Positions 22,662 to 35,005 are shown, counted from the first letter of the stretch. The stretch: 64,000 bases of DNA from Dichetophora obliterata (GCA_963920525.1 OY986439.1:213556000-213619999); one strand, 5' to 3'. The notes: generated by a model from the letters alone, not told the origin. A program made the numbers and translations.

Positions 22662-23152
22662 ATGGATACAAGGTTATAATTATGATTGTAAGTTTAAGTC
22701 AGAAAGCCGAAAAATCAAATAAATTTTCTTAAGCATTCTTGACAAATATTTAAGCAAAAAACAAATATAACTTTTTATTTAAGTAAATAGCTAGATTTAG
22801 GTAAATTTAAAACCTATGCCATTCTTTACTCAGATTCAAACTGAAAAGAGCGAAATAGATATTTGTGTTTTCCTCCTCTAAAAGAATTCGCTAATCAAAG
22901 TGTATGAATTTTGAAAAGTATCAAAATTGTCGAACAATTATTGGCAAGAAAAGAAGTAAAGGTTTTTAGTAGAAAATTTTTTAATTAATTTTAACTTCTT
23001 TCTTACTGAAAATTTACAACATTTCATACAAAAAGCCTCAAATATATGTTTTTCTCTCATAAATTGCAGACTTTAATGACCTTTTTTAAGATTTGCTTTA
23101 TTTTTCTCGCAGTTTTCTTTTCTGAACACACATTTTTAACTTTTTCTGACTT
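22662..23152 (-). repeat. Inverted ~493-bp repeat, right arm
   Basis: Reverse complement of 17323-17815. Its inner edge abuts repeat family P with only a T/A run between them. The interval between the arms (about 4.85 kb) contains the 60-bp minisatellite, the SINE and the hAT derivative. Confidence 0.75.
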
Positions 23153-23159
23153 TTTCTGT

Positions 23160-25070
23160 GCTTTTGCTAAACTATAAAACAGCTTGAAAAGTTAAGAAGT
23201 TTTGTGTTGCTGCTGCAGCAACTCAAAAGTGTGCTTTAAACTTTGCTGCAAGACACAGCTGGACAGACGTCCGAGAAGCAACATAAACAACAACCATACA
23301 ACAGATGATGCCCTCTGTGTAGACACAAGCGCACAAAATATTGGTGCACCACATGATTGTCCGTCCATCTGTTTTTCTGTCTGTCTGTCCGTCTGTGACG
23401 CTGCATTGTGCAAACATTTCAATTAATTTTTGTCCAATTATTGATTTTAAGTAAAAACTCCAGAAGCAGACAAGGAAATAATTAATTAACTCTTGTTTGC
23501 TGTTGACTTTTTGAAGCATACTTTTAGGAGGATATATAAAAAAAGCACGAAGTCGCTGTTAAAGACCAACTTTAGCTTAGAGAAGTCAACTAATTTGTTA
23601 AAAACTTTTGTATACCAGAAAAGTTGCTATTTATTCAAAGAAAAATAAAACACTTGCATACTTTTGGGTTCGCAATTACATGCTTTGCTTGTGGGGTTGA
23701 AATAAATAAGGCATTTGGAAAAATTAAATCAATTTTGTAGATAATAAAAGCTAAATTTTTTAAATTTATAAAAAGCTCAGCTTGAAAATATTGGATTTTG
23801 TTGAAAAACGAACAAAAGTGTGTACAAATTTTAAAAATAACTCTGCTCAATAAATTTAAGCTCATTATATTTGAGTAAATTTTTTGAAGTTGTTTAAAGT
23901 GACCGCAGACGAAAAAATAAATAACACAAAAAATGTATTTATCTGCTTTTCATGCATTATAAACGTGCATAAAAAACTTTTTTTACGATCTACACCTACA
24001 ATAAACATGTTAATCAATTGGATTACTTTGTTCCATTAACTATTCGTCACTATTTTTTTTGTTTAAAATCAACCACAATGAAGCAAAACTCAAAAAGACT
24101 GCCACTAACAAAAGCTTAACAGCCGCAGCATGTTAATTAAGTGGTTGTCAATCTGTCATTTTGACATTAAATCAATCCGATTTATTGAAATGCAGACTGT
24201 CAAAATTATTAAGGCCTATTTGTCTGTAACAATAAAGGATGGATTTTTTTCTTTCTTCAATCAACAACACATTGATTGTCGAAGTTTTGACTGTGTGTCG
24301 TCTGTTGCCACACCTACTTGCGTAAAAAGGAAAGAAACAAAAAAGTTGTTGCTTAAGAGATAGTCTTTAATACCAGACTTAGGCTTAATTTGGTGGGTGT
24401 GTGAGTTTGAGTGTTGCGTGGCTATGTGTATGTGGGCTATGTGTGTGTGTGTGTGTGTGAGTATGTTTGTCTGTGCTGTTAATGTTATTGTTATTGCAGT
24501 TATTTGTTTTGCTCGTTGTATGGGTGTCTGTCACGTTTATGTTAATTAGTATTGATAGAACTAAGCACGCACACCAGCACACACAAACACACTCATATAT
24601 GTTTACAAAAAAATGGTATACGCAATGAAATAAGCCGGAAGTGATGTTGAAGAACTCTTGATTGATATCCGATTCTTGCGTATGTTTGCAAAAAATAACA
24701 CAAGATTCTAATTATTGCAAAAGTATATAAAAGATTCTATTTTTATTGCAAAAATGAAGAGATACTTGAAGAAAATGCTTCAGAAAACTTTGAAAGAATA
24801 TTTTTCTTTTTAGCTGTACATACATGCAATGTAATTTTTCATAACTTTTTTAATAAATATTTTAGACAACTTCAGACATAACTGAGATATTGACCTAGCC
24901 TTGTGTCAAAAAAATTGGGGCTTTCAGCGTAGTACTATCAAATGTCATTATACAAAAACCAAAGAAACATTCATAAAAATTATACGTCGATTGAAAACTT
25001 CAAAAGTAAGATGTTTGTTGTACAAAATAATTACAACACACAAAATTTATCTACGATTTATTCGATAAAT
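23160..25070. other. Non-coding spacer with simple repeats
   Basis: CTGTCTGTCTGTCCGTCTG-type sequence lies near 23370-23396 and a (GT)n run at 24440-24458. Overlapping frames on both strands at 23192-23519 are byproducts of these repeats. No gene was recognised. Confidence 0.5.
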
Positions 25071-25071
25071 A

Positions 25072-25195
25072 TATAAATAATTTATTATATATTAAAATTA
25101 TATAAATTTATTATATAGAATAATATTTTTATTTATTATATATGATAATATTTAATATTTATATATTATTATATATATATAAATAATTTATCCCA
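25072..25195. repeat. AT-only palindromic tract
   Basis: About 120 bases, nearly all A or T. They contain overlapping TATAAATAATTTATTATATA-like palindromes capable of hairpins. It is probably simple-sequence expansion. Confidence 0.6.
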
Positions 25196-25385
25196 AAATG
25201 ATCGCTCACAATAATACAATAAGTAACAACATCGGTTTTTTTAAGAAGATCCACAATAATATCGAGTACACAATTTTTAGCATTTTCCAAAATAACAGAC
25301 TTCGAAAAAACACTGATAGAGAAGAAATAAAAAATGTATACTTTTAACGACGTTTTAACAGATAACGTTTAGGTAATTTTTAACA

Positions 25386-26697
25386 CTGGTAAACCCGTGT
25401 GGCGTTTAAACGCAAAAATCAAACATAACTAGATTTTATTTTAAGCTATTGAATAGATTTTCAACTGATCAAAATTGAAATGAAATTAATTTTGGCCTTT
25501 TTGCAATATACGCGGTATTACACGCGCAACCACGATATAATGTTAGCTATTTAATTTCATGCCCAAATTTATTTTAAAATATACTAGAGTAATATTTCTT
25601 GATTTCCAGTTGAAAAATACTTGAACAAAAATGTTTCATTTCCAGTTTCCAATTTCTTATTAAACAGCTTAGAAATCTTTTTTCAACTGCAAGAAATCAT
25701 TTCAGTATCACTTTAATATTGAATATATCAATTCATAATTTTAGTTGTGTATTTGTATTTTATAATTTCAACGTTTTTCACTTCATTTTAATATGAGGAA
25801 TCTCGTGGTTACATCCGTTTTGCCACTTTACCGAAGACTAGTGCAAATTTTTTTTTTTAGTCCAGACAGATACTCATTTGCATGTTGAGAACTCTTGAAC
25901 CATTAGGATTTTCATTTTGGGTTTTTAGCAAACTTCTTTCTATTATTCTTGCCAACAACTTTGTTGAACAAATATATAACGAAAAATCATTTGAAATTGT
26001 ATTTAAACCTTTAATAAGCGACATATGTCTTGACCGCTTTCAACACTTCAAAGCAAAAAATGTTACTCATACGCAATGTTGTTCGAATTTTTTCGGTTTG
26101 ACTTTTTGTAAGAATCACTCGATAAGACCCACTGGAAGTGATTTTTGCATATTTATTAGTTCAGCAAAGTTGTTGGCCAGCATTATAGAAAGAACTTTGC
26201 CGAAGAAACCAAAATGAAATCCTAATGGTTCAAGAGTTATCAACATGAAAATGAGTTCATATCTTGAGTAATTTTTGATATATCTTAAAAAAGAAAATTT
26301 TGTTCTAAAATGTTCGGTAAAGTGGTAAAACAAATGTCACCACGAGATTCCTTATACTAAAATTAAGTGAAAAACGTTTAAATTATCAAATACAGAGAAA
26401 AAAGTACAAAAAAGCGCACAGTGTTATTCAGTTACATAGCTTTTAGCCGATAGGTGGCGCTAAATACCTCACATATTTTTAGGCATATGCTGAAGTTAAG
26501 AAGAGAAAAAGCAACATAACAACAATAATTATATGCAAACTTTAACTCGCTATAACTTAAAAAATATAAACTTTTAGGAAATAAAAAGTACAGTTTGCAC
26601 ATCTACAAGTCGAAACCTACCAAACCATACTAAATTTATTAAGATTGGACTTGTACTTAAAAGCCTTACGCCGAACAAAATTTGCGTTCTCGTAATA
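25386..26697 (-). mobile_element. Non-autonomous Helitron-like element, copy B
   Basis: Sister of 14266-15328. The minus-strand 3' end has a hairpin around GCGTTTAAACGC, the spacer CACACGGGTTTAC, and CCAG in place of CTAG. The other end carries TTTGTTCGGCGTAAGG. The copy is split by a 680-bp fold-back element (25744-26423). Without the insertion it is about 630 bases. Shared landmarks with copy A include AGCCGATAGGTGGCGCTAAA and AGATTGGACTTGTACTTAAA. Confidence 0.6.
25744..26423. mobile_element. Fold-back element F, copy 1 (TTA duplication)
   Basis: The right end reads GCGCACAGTG. The left terminus is decayed (GTTGTGTATTTG). TTA flanks both sides (25741-25743, 26424-26426). Arms of about 280 bases face each other, for example CTTGAACCATTAGGATTTTC on the left and its near complement around 26215-26235. 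At the same point copy A of the host repeat (near 15075) shows one TTA. It has no transposase. A second copy is at 59272-59966. The 3-bp TWA duplication suggests PIF/Harbinger-type mobilisation, but that is uncertain because the CACTGTGCG end is atypical. Confidence 0.8.
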
Positions 26698-27010
26698 TAT
26701 ATAAGAAGAATAGGTTTTCAATTTACTCTAAATTTAGCAATTTACTGACATAAATAGTAAGAAAACTACATAATATATACCTTCGACGATTATTTTTGCT
26801 AACCTATAGTAAAATTTTATTAGAAATGTTTTCAATGAATATTTGAACCCTAAAGCACTCTTTGCTATGGATTTTTTACGACCCTTTTTGAAAAAAGGTT
26901 TAAAGGCACTAGAGTCTTTAAATATTCAATGACAGTATTGAATGGCAATGGAGAAATAGTCTTTAAATAGATAGTAAAATTATTCAAGAAACATTTTAAA
27001 AGAATCCCGA
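26698..27010. other. Spacer with decayed repeat fragments
   Basis: 26710-26770 distantly resembles the 17660-17715 part of the inverted arms (TTTACTCTAAATTTAGCAATTTAC). Nothing else was recognised. Confidence 0.35.
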
Positions 27011-27017
27011 GTAAAAA

Positions 27018-27160
27018 TTTTTTACTATGCTCGTACAAGGGTTGAACAAGGTTCGAACAGTGGTTGCATAGCGGGCAAACAAGGGTCAAACTACGGCCAT
27101 TTTGAAGTAAACGTAATCAATTAAGGAACAAGCAGCGGCCGTACAAGGGACCATGTATTG
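27018..27160. repeat. GTTCG 11-bp phased cluster, locus 5
   Basis: Minus-strand form: GTTGAACAAGGTTCGAACAG, with 11 bases between GAAC units. Degenerate copies follow (CAAACAAGGGTCAAAC, GCGGCCGTACAAGGG). Confidence 0.45.
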
Positions 27161-27179
27161 TATGTATATATATGTATAC

Positions 27180-27752
27180 TAGGCCGGGTCGATTTGTGGG
27201 GAGTCAAAAAAAATCGCCCATTGCTCAATGAAAATTGTATTCTAGGGATCAAAATCAGAAACTTTGCTCGAGGAACTATACCTCTAAACGAATTCTAATG
27301 CCCCAACTTTTGACATTTTTCCCGTAGGGTCAAATTTTGAAAAATCCCTAACTAACTTTGAACCGACCCCCACTAACTTTGAAGGGCCGATCCACCCATG
27401 CCAGTGGCACACCCCCTGGAACCCCCCTGGCTGATTTTTTCATGTAAAGTGCCAAAAATGGTGATTTTTTTAAATGTTTGTATGGGGAACCCCTAGGGGG
27501 TTCCAGGGGTTGGCATGGGTGGATCGGCCCTCCAAAGTTAGTGGGGGTCGGTCATACATTTGGACTCGATTGGGGCACTCTAAGTGGGTCAAAGAGGGAT
27601 TTTTAAAAATTTGACCCTGCGGGACAAAAGTCAAAAATTGGGGCATTAGAATTCGTTTGAGAGGTATAGTACCTCGGACGAAGTTTCTTATTTTGATCCC
27701 TAGAATGCGATTTTCACTGAGTAATGCGCAATTTTTAAATTGACCCGCCCTA
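27180..27752. mobile_element. Fold-back MITE with GC-rich core, 8-bp TSD
   Basis: The ends are TAGGCCGGGTCGATTTG and AAATTGACCCGCCCTA, flanked by the perfect 8-bp duplication ATGTATAC (27172-27179, 27753-27760). The arms of about 250 bases are inverted copies. They share CATTAGAATTCGTTT, TTTGACCCTGCGGGA-like sequence and a GC-rich core (ATCCACCCATGCCAGTGGCA on the left, GGCATGGGTGGATCGGCC on the right). It has no coding capacity. The same subfamily lies at 40006-40616. The termini match the 2418 MITE, but the interior does not. Confidence 0.85.
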
Positions 27753-27760
27753 ATGTATAC

Positions 27761-28570
27761 ATAAGGGTGGTTTGTAGGTTTTTTTTATGTATTTGATATG
27801 TGTTGTATGTTTTTTAAAGAAAAAAAAAAATACTGATTGGAAATAAATGGAATGAAGATATGTCAGGAAGAATGAAATTTTAGTGAAGACTTTAAGAAAA
27901 TTAAAGATGGATGCCGCAATATGGTGGTTTAAACCATAGGTGTTGTGGTAGTGAGCAAAAATTTTAAAAAATCAAAAAACTTCGTTTTTTGACAAAAATC
28001 GCAACAAAAAAAAACCAAAACAACAACTTGTGTACACTGAGTAAATAAAGTCGTCGAAAAAAGTTGTGGAACATTTCATGGAGAGGGGATTGGCCTATTT
28101 TTTCTAAAATGTTTATTTAGAGCTAAGAAAGCTAATGGTAAAAAAAGGCAGCTTACAAGTGATTTGGAAGTTAAAGAGGTTCAAACATGAAAAAATGGGC
28201 CTACAAACCTAGTCATTTTTTTCCTACAAAACTAAGCATTATGGGTGTTAAAAGAAAGATTATGCTATTGCCTATTCCTCAAGCTCTCAACCATTAAATT
28301 TCATTCATAACTTTTGAAGATATAAGTGTTTTTGTACTGAGAACACTTTATGCATTGACATTTTTGATAATTTGACAAATGAATGGAGAATCGGAATATT
28401 TCAATTTTTATAATATAAAAAAGTTAGTAGTTTTTTTTAACTTTGAAACCCTATATTTTCAAAACCAGACGAGATCTGCATCTAACTTTTTCAGAGTTGG
28501 ACTAAGAAGCCCAAAATACATATACTACGTTACAAAAAATTACAAAATTCATTCCAACTCTCCTTAAAAT
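27761..28570. other. Non-coding spacer, nothing recognised
   Basis: AT-rich. The 62-codon frame at 28379-28567 has no recognisable domain. Confidence 0.45.
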
Positions 28571-28599
28571 ATGCCAAAGTTGCAATCAGCATTTTACTA

Positions 28600-29060
28600 T
28601 CTGACGAGAAAATTTTTTTATTGTTTTTATGTGTTTTATTATTTTTTTATGATTTTTAATTTTTAAATTTTTTATGTATTTAATTATTGAAATAAATAAA
28701 CCAAAATCTTCATTCAAAATAGCCTTTTTTATGATTTCATAAACTTAAAAAAATAAATAAATAAACCAAAATCTTTATTCAAAATATCATTTTTATAATT
28801 ATTTTAGTTTTAAAATTTGTGTATTGTTTTAATGTGCTTTATTATTTTTTTTTTAATTTTTTATATTTTTTATGTATTTCATTTTTTAAATAAATATAGC
28901 AAAACCTTCTTTTAAAAGAGCATTTTTTATGATGTCTAAATTTCATAAACTTAAAAAAAAATAATAAATAAACCGAAATCTTTGTTCAAAAGATCATCTC
29001 TATAATGATTTTAATTTTGAAGTTTGTTTATGTGTTTTATTATTTTTTTTAATGAACTAT
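28600..29060. repeat. Degenerate ~200-bp tandem repeat
   Basis: TGTGYTTTATTATTTTTTT occurs near 28629, 28838 and 29031. AATAAACCRAAATCTT and TTCATAAACTTAAAAAAA alternate with it. The array has about 2.3 units and is very AT-rich. Confidence 0.6.
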
Positions 29061-29966
29061 GGAATAAGTTTTTTTAATTATTTTACATGGTCACTTCGAG
29101 AAATACCTTATAAGTGCCTATAGCTCTCCCTATGTTGCAACATATAATGCCTTTTTACGTTGAATGGCCTCATATCTGATAATATATTCTTACGTATAAG
29201 ACATCGAAGTTTTTGCAATTTTATATTATTTATAAAAAATAGTTATATTCCCAATTTGCCTGAAACTTAGCCATATTATTATTAAGAAGAATGAAAATTG
29301 TGCTTTTTTAATTATGAAACACGTTATAAAAATAAAATCTTTAGATTGTACTATGATTATTTAAGTGTGATTCGCAGTCAATAAAGACTTGCTTACACTT
29401 ATGTATGCGCTGCAAGAAATACAACAACGAATAACAGCACCGTTGATGGTCAACGATGCGAGCGAAAAAATACAATGTCATACACATTTTTTTTATTCTG
29501 TCGCAGCACAATACTTCGATGAAGTAAATTCTTGGAATTACTACACACACGAAAATATTGAAGTTGTTGCTAGGCGAAATCGAGCTAGGCGATTTACTCC
29601 TTTGGTTTAATCGGTACGTCTATTTAACGAGCCACTAAGTCAAAAGAATGATGACGTGTAAAATTATTAAGATCCTGTGTAAGACTAATTGTTAAGTTTA
29701 GAATTTTTGTCTGCTTTTGAATGCCTGGTTTTGTATATTTTCTCTTCAATATGGCAACTTAAAGAGAAGACTTCCCAAAAATATCCTTAAATTCAACGTT
29801 TTGTTTGTAAAATATAATATTTGTGTCTAAAAAAAATTTATAGGAGCTTCCAATTTTTGTTGAAGTCTACTTTTGAATGCTATGCGATTTCTTAAAACTC
29901 AATATGGCTTTTGAATCATGGCGGCTTAAACAAGAAAAACTTTCCAAAAAGCATTCAAACCAGAGT
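29061..29966. other. Non-coding spacer, nothing recognised
   Basis: Frames at 29341-29610 overlap on opposite strands and neither resembles a known family. No element boundary was seen. Confidence 0.45.
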
Positions 29967-31018
29967 TTACACGGAGAGAAATAATATTCTTATATTAAGC
30001 AAATATTTAGCTTGATATAAAAATATTTAAAATGAAGTCTCATTTGCTCTAATCAAGCACTTAAAACTAAAATGAAGAAAAAAGCAATTATAATGAGCAT
30101 TTATTGCCCAAAATCGAGCATAATCAACAACAGCTTGAAACAAGCAAAAACACTTGATTCTGGAACCTGGAACCTTAAGTCAAGAAAATATTTTCTTAAT
30201 TTAAGCAAACGCCGAGTTTTCGTCTTTGAACAATTCAGCAAATTACAACTATCATGATAATTTTGAAGTTGCAAAAGAGTCGCTAGAAAACAAAATCTAC
30301 GTTCAAGATCACTGCCATGCCAACAAAGCCATACAACATTTGAAGGAAAATAAATTTCTCAAATTAAGTAAATTATTTTAGTTTTCAGTAACTTGTTTAC
30401 TTGAATCAAACAACTTGTTCTTAATTCAAGGAAAATAAATTTCTCAAATCAAGCAAATTATTCTAGTTTTCAGCAAATTGTTTACTTAAATCAAGCAAAT
30501 TTTTTTCATTTCAAGTAAATATTTGACTCGAATGTAGAAAAAATATTCTTGAGTTTTAAGCAAATGTTGCTTGAATTGAGTATTTTTTTCTTAATATCAT
30601 GTGTTCTAAATTTGCTCAATTTTCTAGCAAAATAATGCTTGAATTGAGAGTTTAACGCTTGAGTGTAAACTGATATCCTATTTGCTTGATTCAAGCACAA
30701 AATGCTTAATTTTTTCTTTCCATGTAGTTTTCAACAGATTTACTTCTTAAATCTAGCAAATTATTCCAGTTTTCAGCCAAGTGTTTACTTGAAGCAAGCA
30801 AATTTTTCTCATTTCAAGTAAATATTAGACTCGAATATAGAAAAAATATTCTTGAGTTTTAAGTAAATGTTGCTTGAATTGTGTATTTTTTCTTAATATC
30901 ATGTGTTCTAAATTTGCTCAATTCTAGCAAAATAATGCTTGAATTGAGAAATTTACGCATGAGTGTAAAGTGGTAGGGTATTTGCTTGATTCAAGCACAG
31001 AATGCTTGATTTTTTGTA
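29967..31018. repeat. Composite repeat rich in TTTGCTTGA/TCAAGCAAA
   Basis: The block opens with TTACACGGAGAGAAA, and its complement-like TCTTTCCATGTAG lies at 30714-30726, suggesting inverted ends. From about 30430 to 30715 and again from 30745 to 31015 runs a direct duplication of about 275 bases (shared: AAATATTCTTGAGTTTTAAG, AATATCATGTGTTCTAAATT, TTTGCTTGATTCAAGCACA). A smaller 84-bp duplication (GGAAAATAAATTTCTCAAAT at 30344 and 30428) lies within. The ORFs inside are byproducts of the repeat. Confidence 0.7.
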
Positions 31019-31974
31019 AATTAAAATACATATTCATACATTAAAATAATTTGTCGATGATTAAATCTTTTGTTAGAAATACCTTTTTTGAATACCATAC
31101 TCGTATATTTTTTCTTCAATTGTAGATTGCTGCCACAATATGGCAGCATAAAAAAGACTACCCACAAAAATATTGAGCTCAAAGTTTCACGCTTTTAAAA
31201 ATTTTAGTTCATTTCGCAAAAACCGATCTTTAGGGAGTTGAAATTTTTTAATTGTGTACTTTTTAGTACCGTAGTTTTTTTTTTTATTTAAATTAGCTGT
31301 AACAATGACTTTAAAAAAAAATATGAAGAAAGATGACGCCCTCAAAAATCAACATGCTAGAGCTTTATGACTTTTAAAATAATATATTTGTGCGTCAAAA
31401 CGATCTGTAGAGACTTTAAACTTGTGTTGAAGTGTCTGGCTTTACACGATGTGTGTCTCATTTTTTTTAAAAAATTCAAGAACACTATTGTTATATAGCA
31501 ATTAAATTAACTTAACTTAATAATGCCCAACTTGTAATAAAACATCAATATTTTTATATTGTAAATATTTTTATATTTTAAATATTTTTATATTTTTATT
31601 ATAAAAATAATATTTTTTTTTTAATTTGAGCTTTATGCAAAACAAATTGCAACAGGTTGCATTCTCAAGAAGCAATAGATTGCAACAATAACAAGCTATA
31701 ATTTTTTTTAAAATAAAAAATATTTAATATTATATTTTTAAAAATTTTTTTAATAAATAAACTACAATATAGTAATTAAAAATGTCATCGTTTAAATTTG
31801 ATCAATATTTTTATTTCAAAAGAATAAACTGAGTAAAAAAATTGAAATAAGTGATTGCTTTTGCTGTTACGTTTGGGTTTGTTATGAACACTGAGTGATA
31901 TTTGTTTCGTTTTTTGTATGCATGTTTTCATTTTGACATTAGTTCGAAAGAAAAATTGATGATGGAATATTAAT
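31019..31974. other. AT-rich spacer
   Basis: It contains short (ATATTTTTAT)n-like repetition at 31545-31620. No gene was recognised. Confidence 0.5.
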
Positions 31975-31979
31975 TCAAA

Positions 31980-32170
31980 ACGGCCAATGTTCGACCCTTG
32001 TTCGGCTGTTGTTCAGACAAGTGGACTTTATTTGACTATGTTTGAGACCGAATTTGAGCATTGTTTAGTATTGCGACCCCTGTTCGACCGCTGTTCGGTT
32101 GATTATAGTTTTTTTTTAAAAGTTGTTCAACCCTCTACAAGCTATTCGACCACTGTTTGGCCAGTTATAT
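31980..32170. repeat. GTTCG 11-bp phased clusters, locus 6
   Basis: AATGTTCGACC, CTTGTTCGGCT and GTTGTTCAGAC follow one another at 11-base steps (31988-32018). CCTGTTCGACC and GCTGTTCGGTT repeat the pattern at about 32082-32102. A weaker run is at 32120-32160. Confidence 0.5.
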
Positions 32171-34815
32171 TTTTAATTAGAATTTTTATACCCTCTATAA
32201 CTACACTTAAAGGTATTTCTTAAAAATTAGACCCTTTTCATAATGGGTGGTGTAGGGTTAAAATATGCTATAAAAATACATCTCTTAATATTCCACTTTA
32301 GACCTGTGAGGACAACAACCATGTCAAGGGCATATTTTTTTAAGTTTTATTAATTTTATGTTAGTAATTAGCTAAATTCATAGTTATCTTAAATCAATAT
32401 CAAAAAGTATCCAATGTTAACTTTTAAAACGCAGAGATATTTTTTTTACTTTTATTTCTTCTGCCAGAATGCGTTAGTCGAAGTCTGTAATTATTTTGGT
32501 TTTTGAACTGTGTATTCTAAAACGCGAAAAAGTCCTTTTAAGTGATTAAGTTGAAATAAATGCCTTATAATAAAATTCCTTAATGCACTCATTATATGAA
32601 AACACATACATTTATATACGAGAAAGCTATTTTAATTTTTGTTAGATGCGCATATGCCCTCTCAAAGCGAGAAAAAAAATTTAAGTAGTAATTCCAATAT
32701 TTACTCTAAATTATTTATAGGCTCTGGCTGTGGATGAAACATAATAAATGATACTGTCTAGACGCTATAAAGTTTAAATCAAAGGTCATACCATCAAAAC
32801 AAATCGTAGATACATTTATTTCTAAGATGTCACAAAATTGGAACTTATTTATTTGGCTTACCACTTAAACAGCATTTTTTGAATAGAACTTTCAACATAC
32901 CTGCAAAAAACAAAGATGTTACATTAGTTATTTAGAATGGTATTTAATAGAGAAAATAAAATTATTACAGTAATATACAACATTTTTTTTTTTAATTTTT
33001 GTTTTAACTTTTGGATAACGTTTATTTATTTTCATGAAATTTCAATAACTACTGGCTACACTTCCAACTCTTAAAATTTAATTTTTGAAGCAGTACAAAA
33101 TCAGAGGATGCTTTTCTTATAAGAATAAAAAAAAAATTCGTGAGTTTTATATAAAGCATCCAGATTTGTCTGGCTTCCCAGGCTCACTTAAATTTTAAAT
33201 TTGACTCGCTTTCTATTTACTTTACATCAAGTACCTGCAGGTTTTTGCCATCCAAACATATTTCAAACGAAATTGGCACATATAAAAATAAAAGTGCGTT
33301 CTACTTGAAGGGGCGCCAGTTATCAGCAGCTACATCAAATACACTGACAAGTGCACATTTATAAAGAGAGGCACGCAAAAATGTCTCCAAAAGCATCAAA
33401 AGCGGCGTGTGACAACTTTTGTAGCTGCTAAAAATCTTTGACATATGCAGAGCATTAAATGGAACAACTTTAAAGCTGTGAAACTTAGAGCAGCCCAGAG
33501 AGGTGGGACTCTAGGTGGAGCTGTTAAATTTCAAGAGCTGGCACTCAAATCACACATCCCACGTTGTCGTATATTGTCTCTTTAATGCTCCTTTGCCTAC
33601 TTTTAGGTGCTAGATAAGCAACTGCATATTTAAAACTTTTTAAGCTCTGGCTTTAGTTTTTTGCTTATTGTTTTTGAGGCGAAACTTTAGTGTAGCTCAT
33701 ACGCACCACTTATTTTTATGCCTAAAATTATGCATGCAAAAATTATTTTAATAACAACATTAAAGTTTTTTTACACACAGCAAAAGTTTTCCGCGACATA
33801 AAGTATAATAAAATAAAATTTTTTAAATTGCAAAACTTATTGAGAAGCTATCAAAATAAGCGTGCAATAACAACGACAAAAACAACAACAAGCAGAAAAA
33901 GTCATATTCAGCAAAAAGAAACGACGTGCCACTCCAAAAAAAGGCATAACGCAAACATTATGCAAAAATAAGGACTGTAAGAGGTGGAGACCAAAATCAA
34001 AATGGCGTGTAGAAAAAACATTATAGCCTTGACATTTCATGCTTATCAATGCGGTTGAGCTCAACGTTAAGCTGGTAGTCGCTGGTAAAAACATAGAAGC
34101 GGAGTCTGCAAAGCACAGATTTTAAATTGTAGAGGAGGGAAGGAGAGAGCACCATCTCATGTTTGTCACAAATTACAATATTGCAAATAAAGACAAACAA
34201 AATGGCGTCTGCTGGTTAACAACACTTTACTTTAACTAAGTGTTTGTCGCGTTGAAAATTTCTACAAATCTTGGAGTTATGCAAAACTTGAGGGAAGCAG
34301 TTATGGAAAAATTTGAGTTTCTTCAACATACAGTTGTTGATTTGAATAAAAAGATGCCTTTTATTGTTTATGCGTTAAACACTTTTTAATTGGCATTAGC
34401 AATATTTGATATTTTTTATGGTTTTTGAGGTTATTGCTGCATTCAAATAGCGATAAAAATTTATAGCACTACAAAAAATTTTATAATTCATATTGTTCTT
34501 GATAAAAAATTAATCAAAACAAAACAACTTTTGTTGCTACTCAACTATTTATTCAACAATCGATAACAGGTGTCGTCTAAAGGAATTATTATAAATGGCA
34601 ATATCGTAAGCTTAATGTGTAAAGGTGCTAAGTCAACTTTTTAAAATTTTACAGTAGAGACAAAAAACTCAATAATTTTCAAAATAAACCTTTTTTTCCT
34701 AAACGGTAAATGTAGTTACTAAATATGCATCACTGTTCAATGTCAAGACATTGCAAAACACAAAAGAAAACATTTTCTGCCTACATTATAGTTGCTTTAA
34801 CCCTTCTGTCAACGG
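32171..34815. other. Non-coding spacer, nothing recognised
   Basis: About 2.6 kb without a defensible gene. 33280-33600 is less AT-rich and may be unique DNA. The 85-codon minus frame at 33837-34094 is cysteine- and leucine-rich from simple sequence, with no known domain. Confidence 0.5.
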
Positions 34816-34835
34816 AAAGGTCTGGCCAGACCTTT
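34816..34835. repeat. 20-bp perfect palindrome, copy 1
   Basis: The sequence is AAAGGTCTGGCCAGACCTTT. It is preceded by CCCTTCTGTCAACGG, which resembles the lead-in to copy 2 (ATCCTTTCAACAA). It could be a protein-binding dyad or an end of a decayed element. Confidence 0.8.
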
Positions 34836-35005
34836 TTTTACTTTGGCAGTGGTTTTTATACGGAAATGTTTTATGTACCCTTCTAAAATTATCTGACTTT
34901 GTTAAACTATATTTTTTCTATGGTATAGTGAAGCAAAAGTAAGGACATATCGACTTTTCAAAGGACAGCAAGTATATTATTATTTATACTATCCTTTCAA
35001 CAAAA

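Noticed and set aside
25882..26333. Opposing ORFs of 111 and 72 codons, with a similar 72-codon ORF at 59361-59579
   Set aside because: Both are fold-back arms of element F. The apparent conservation reflects copy homology, not protein selection.
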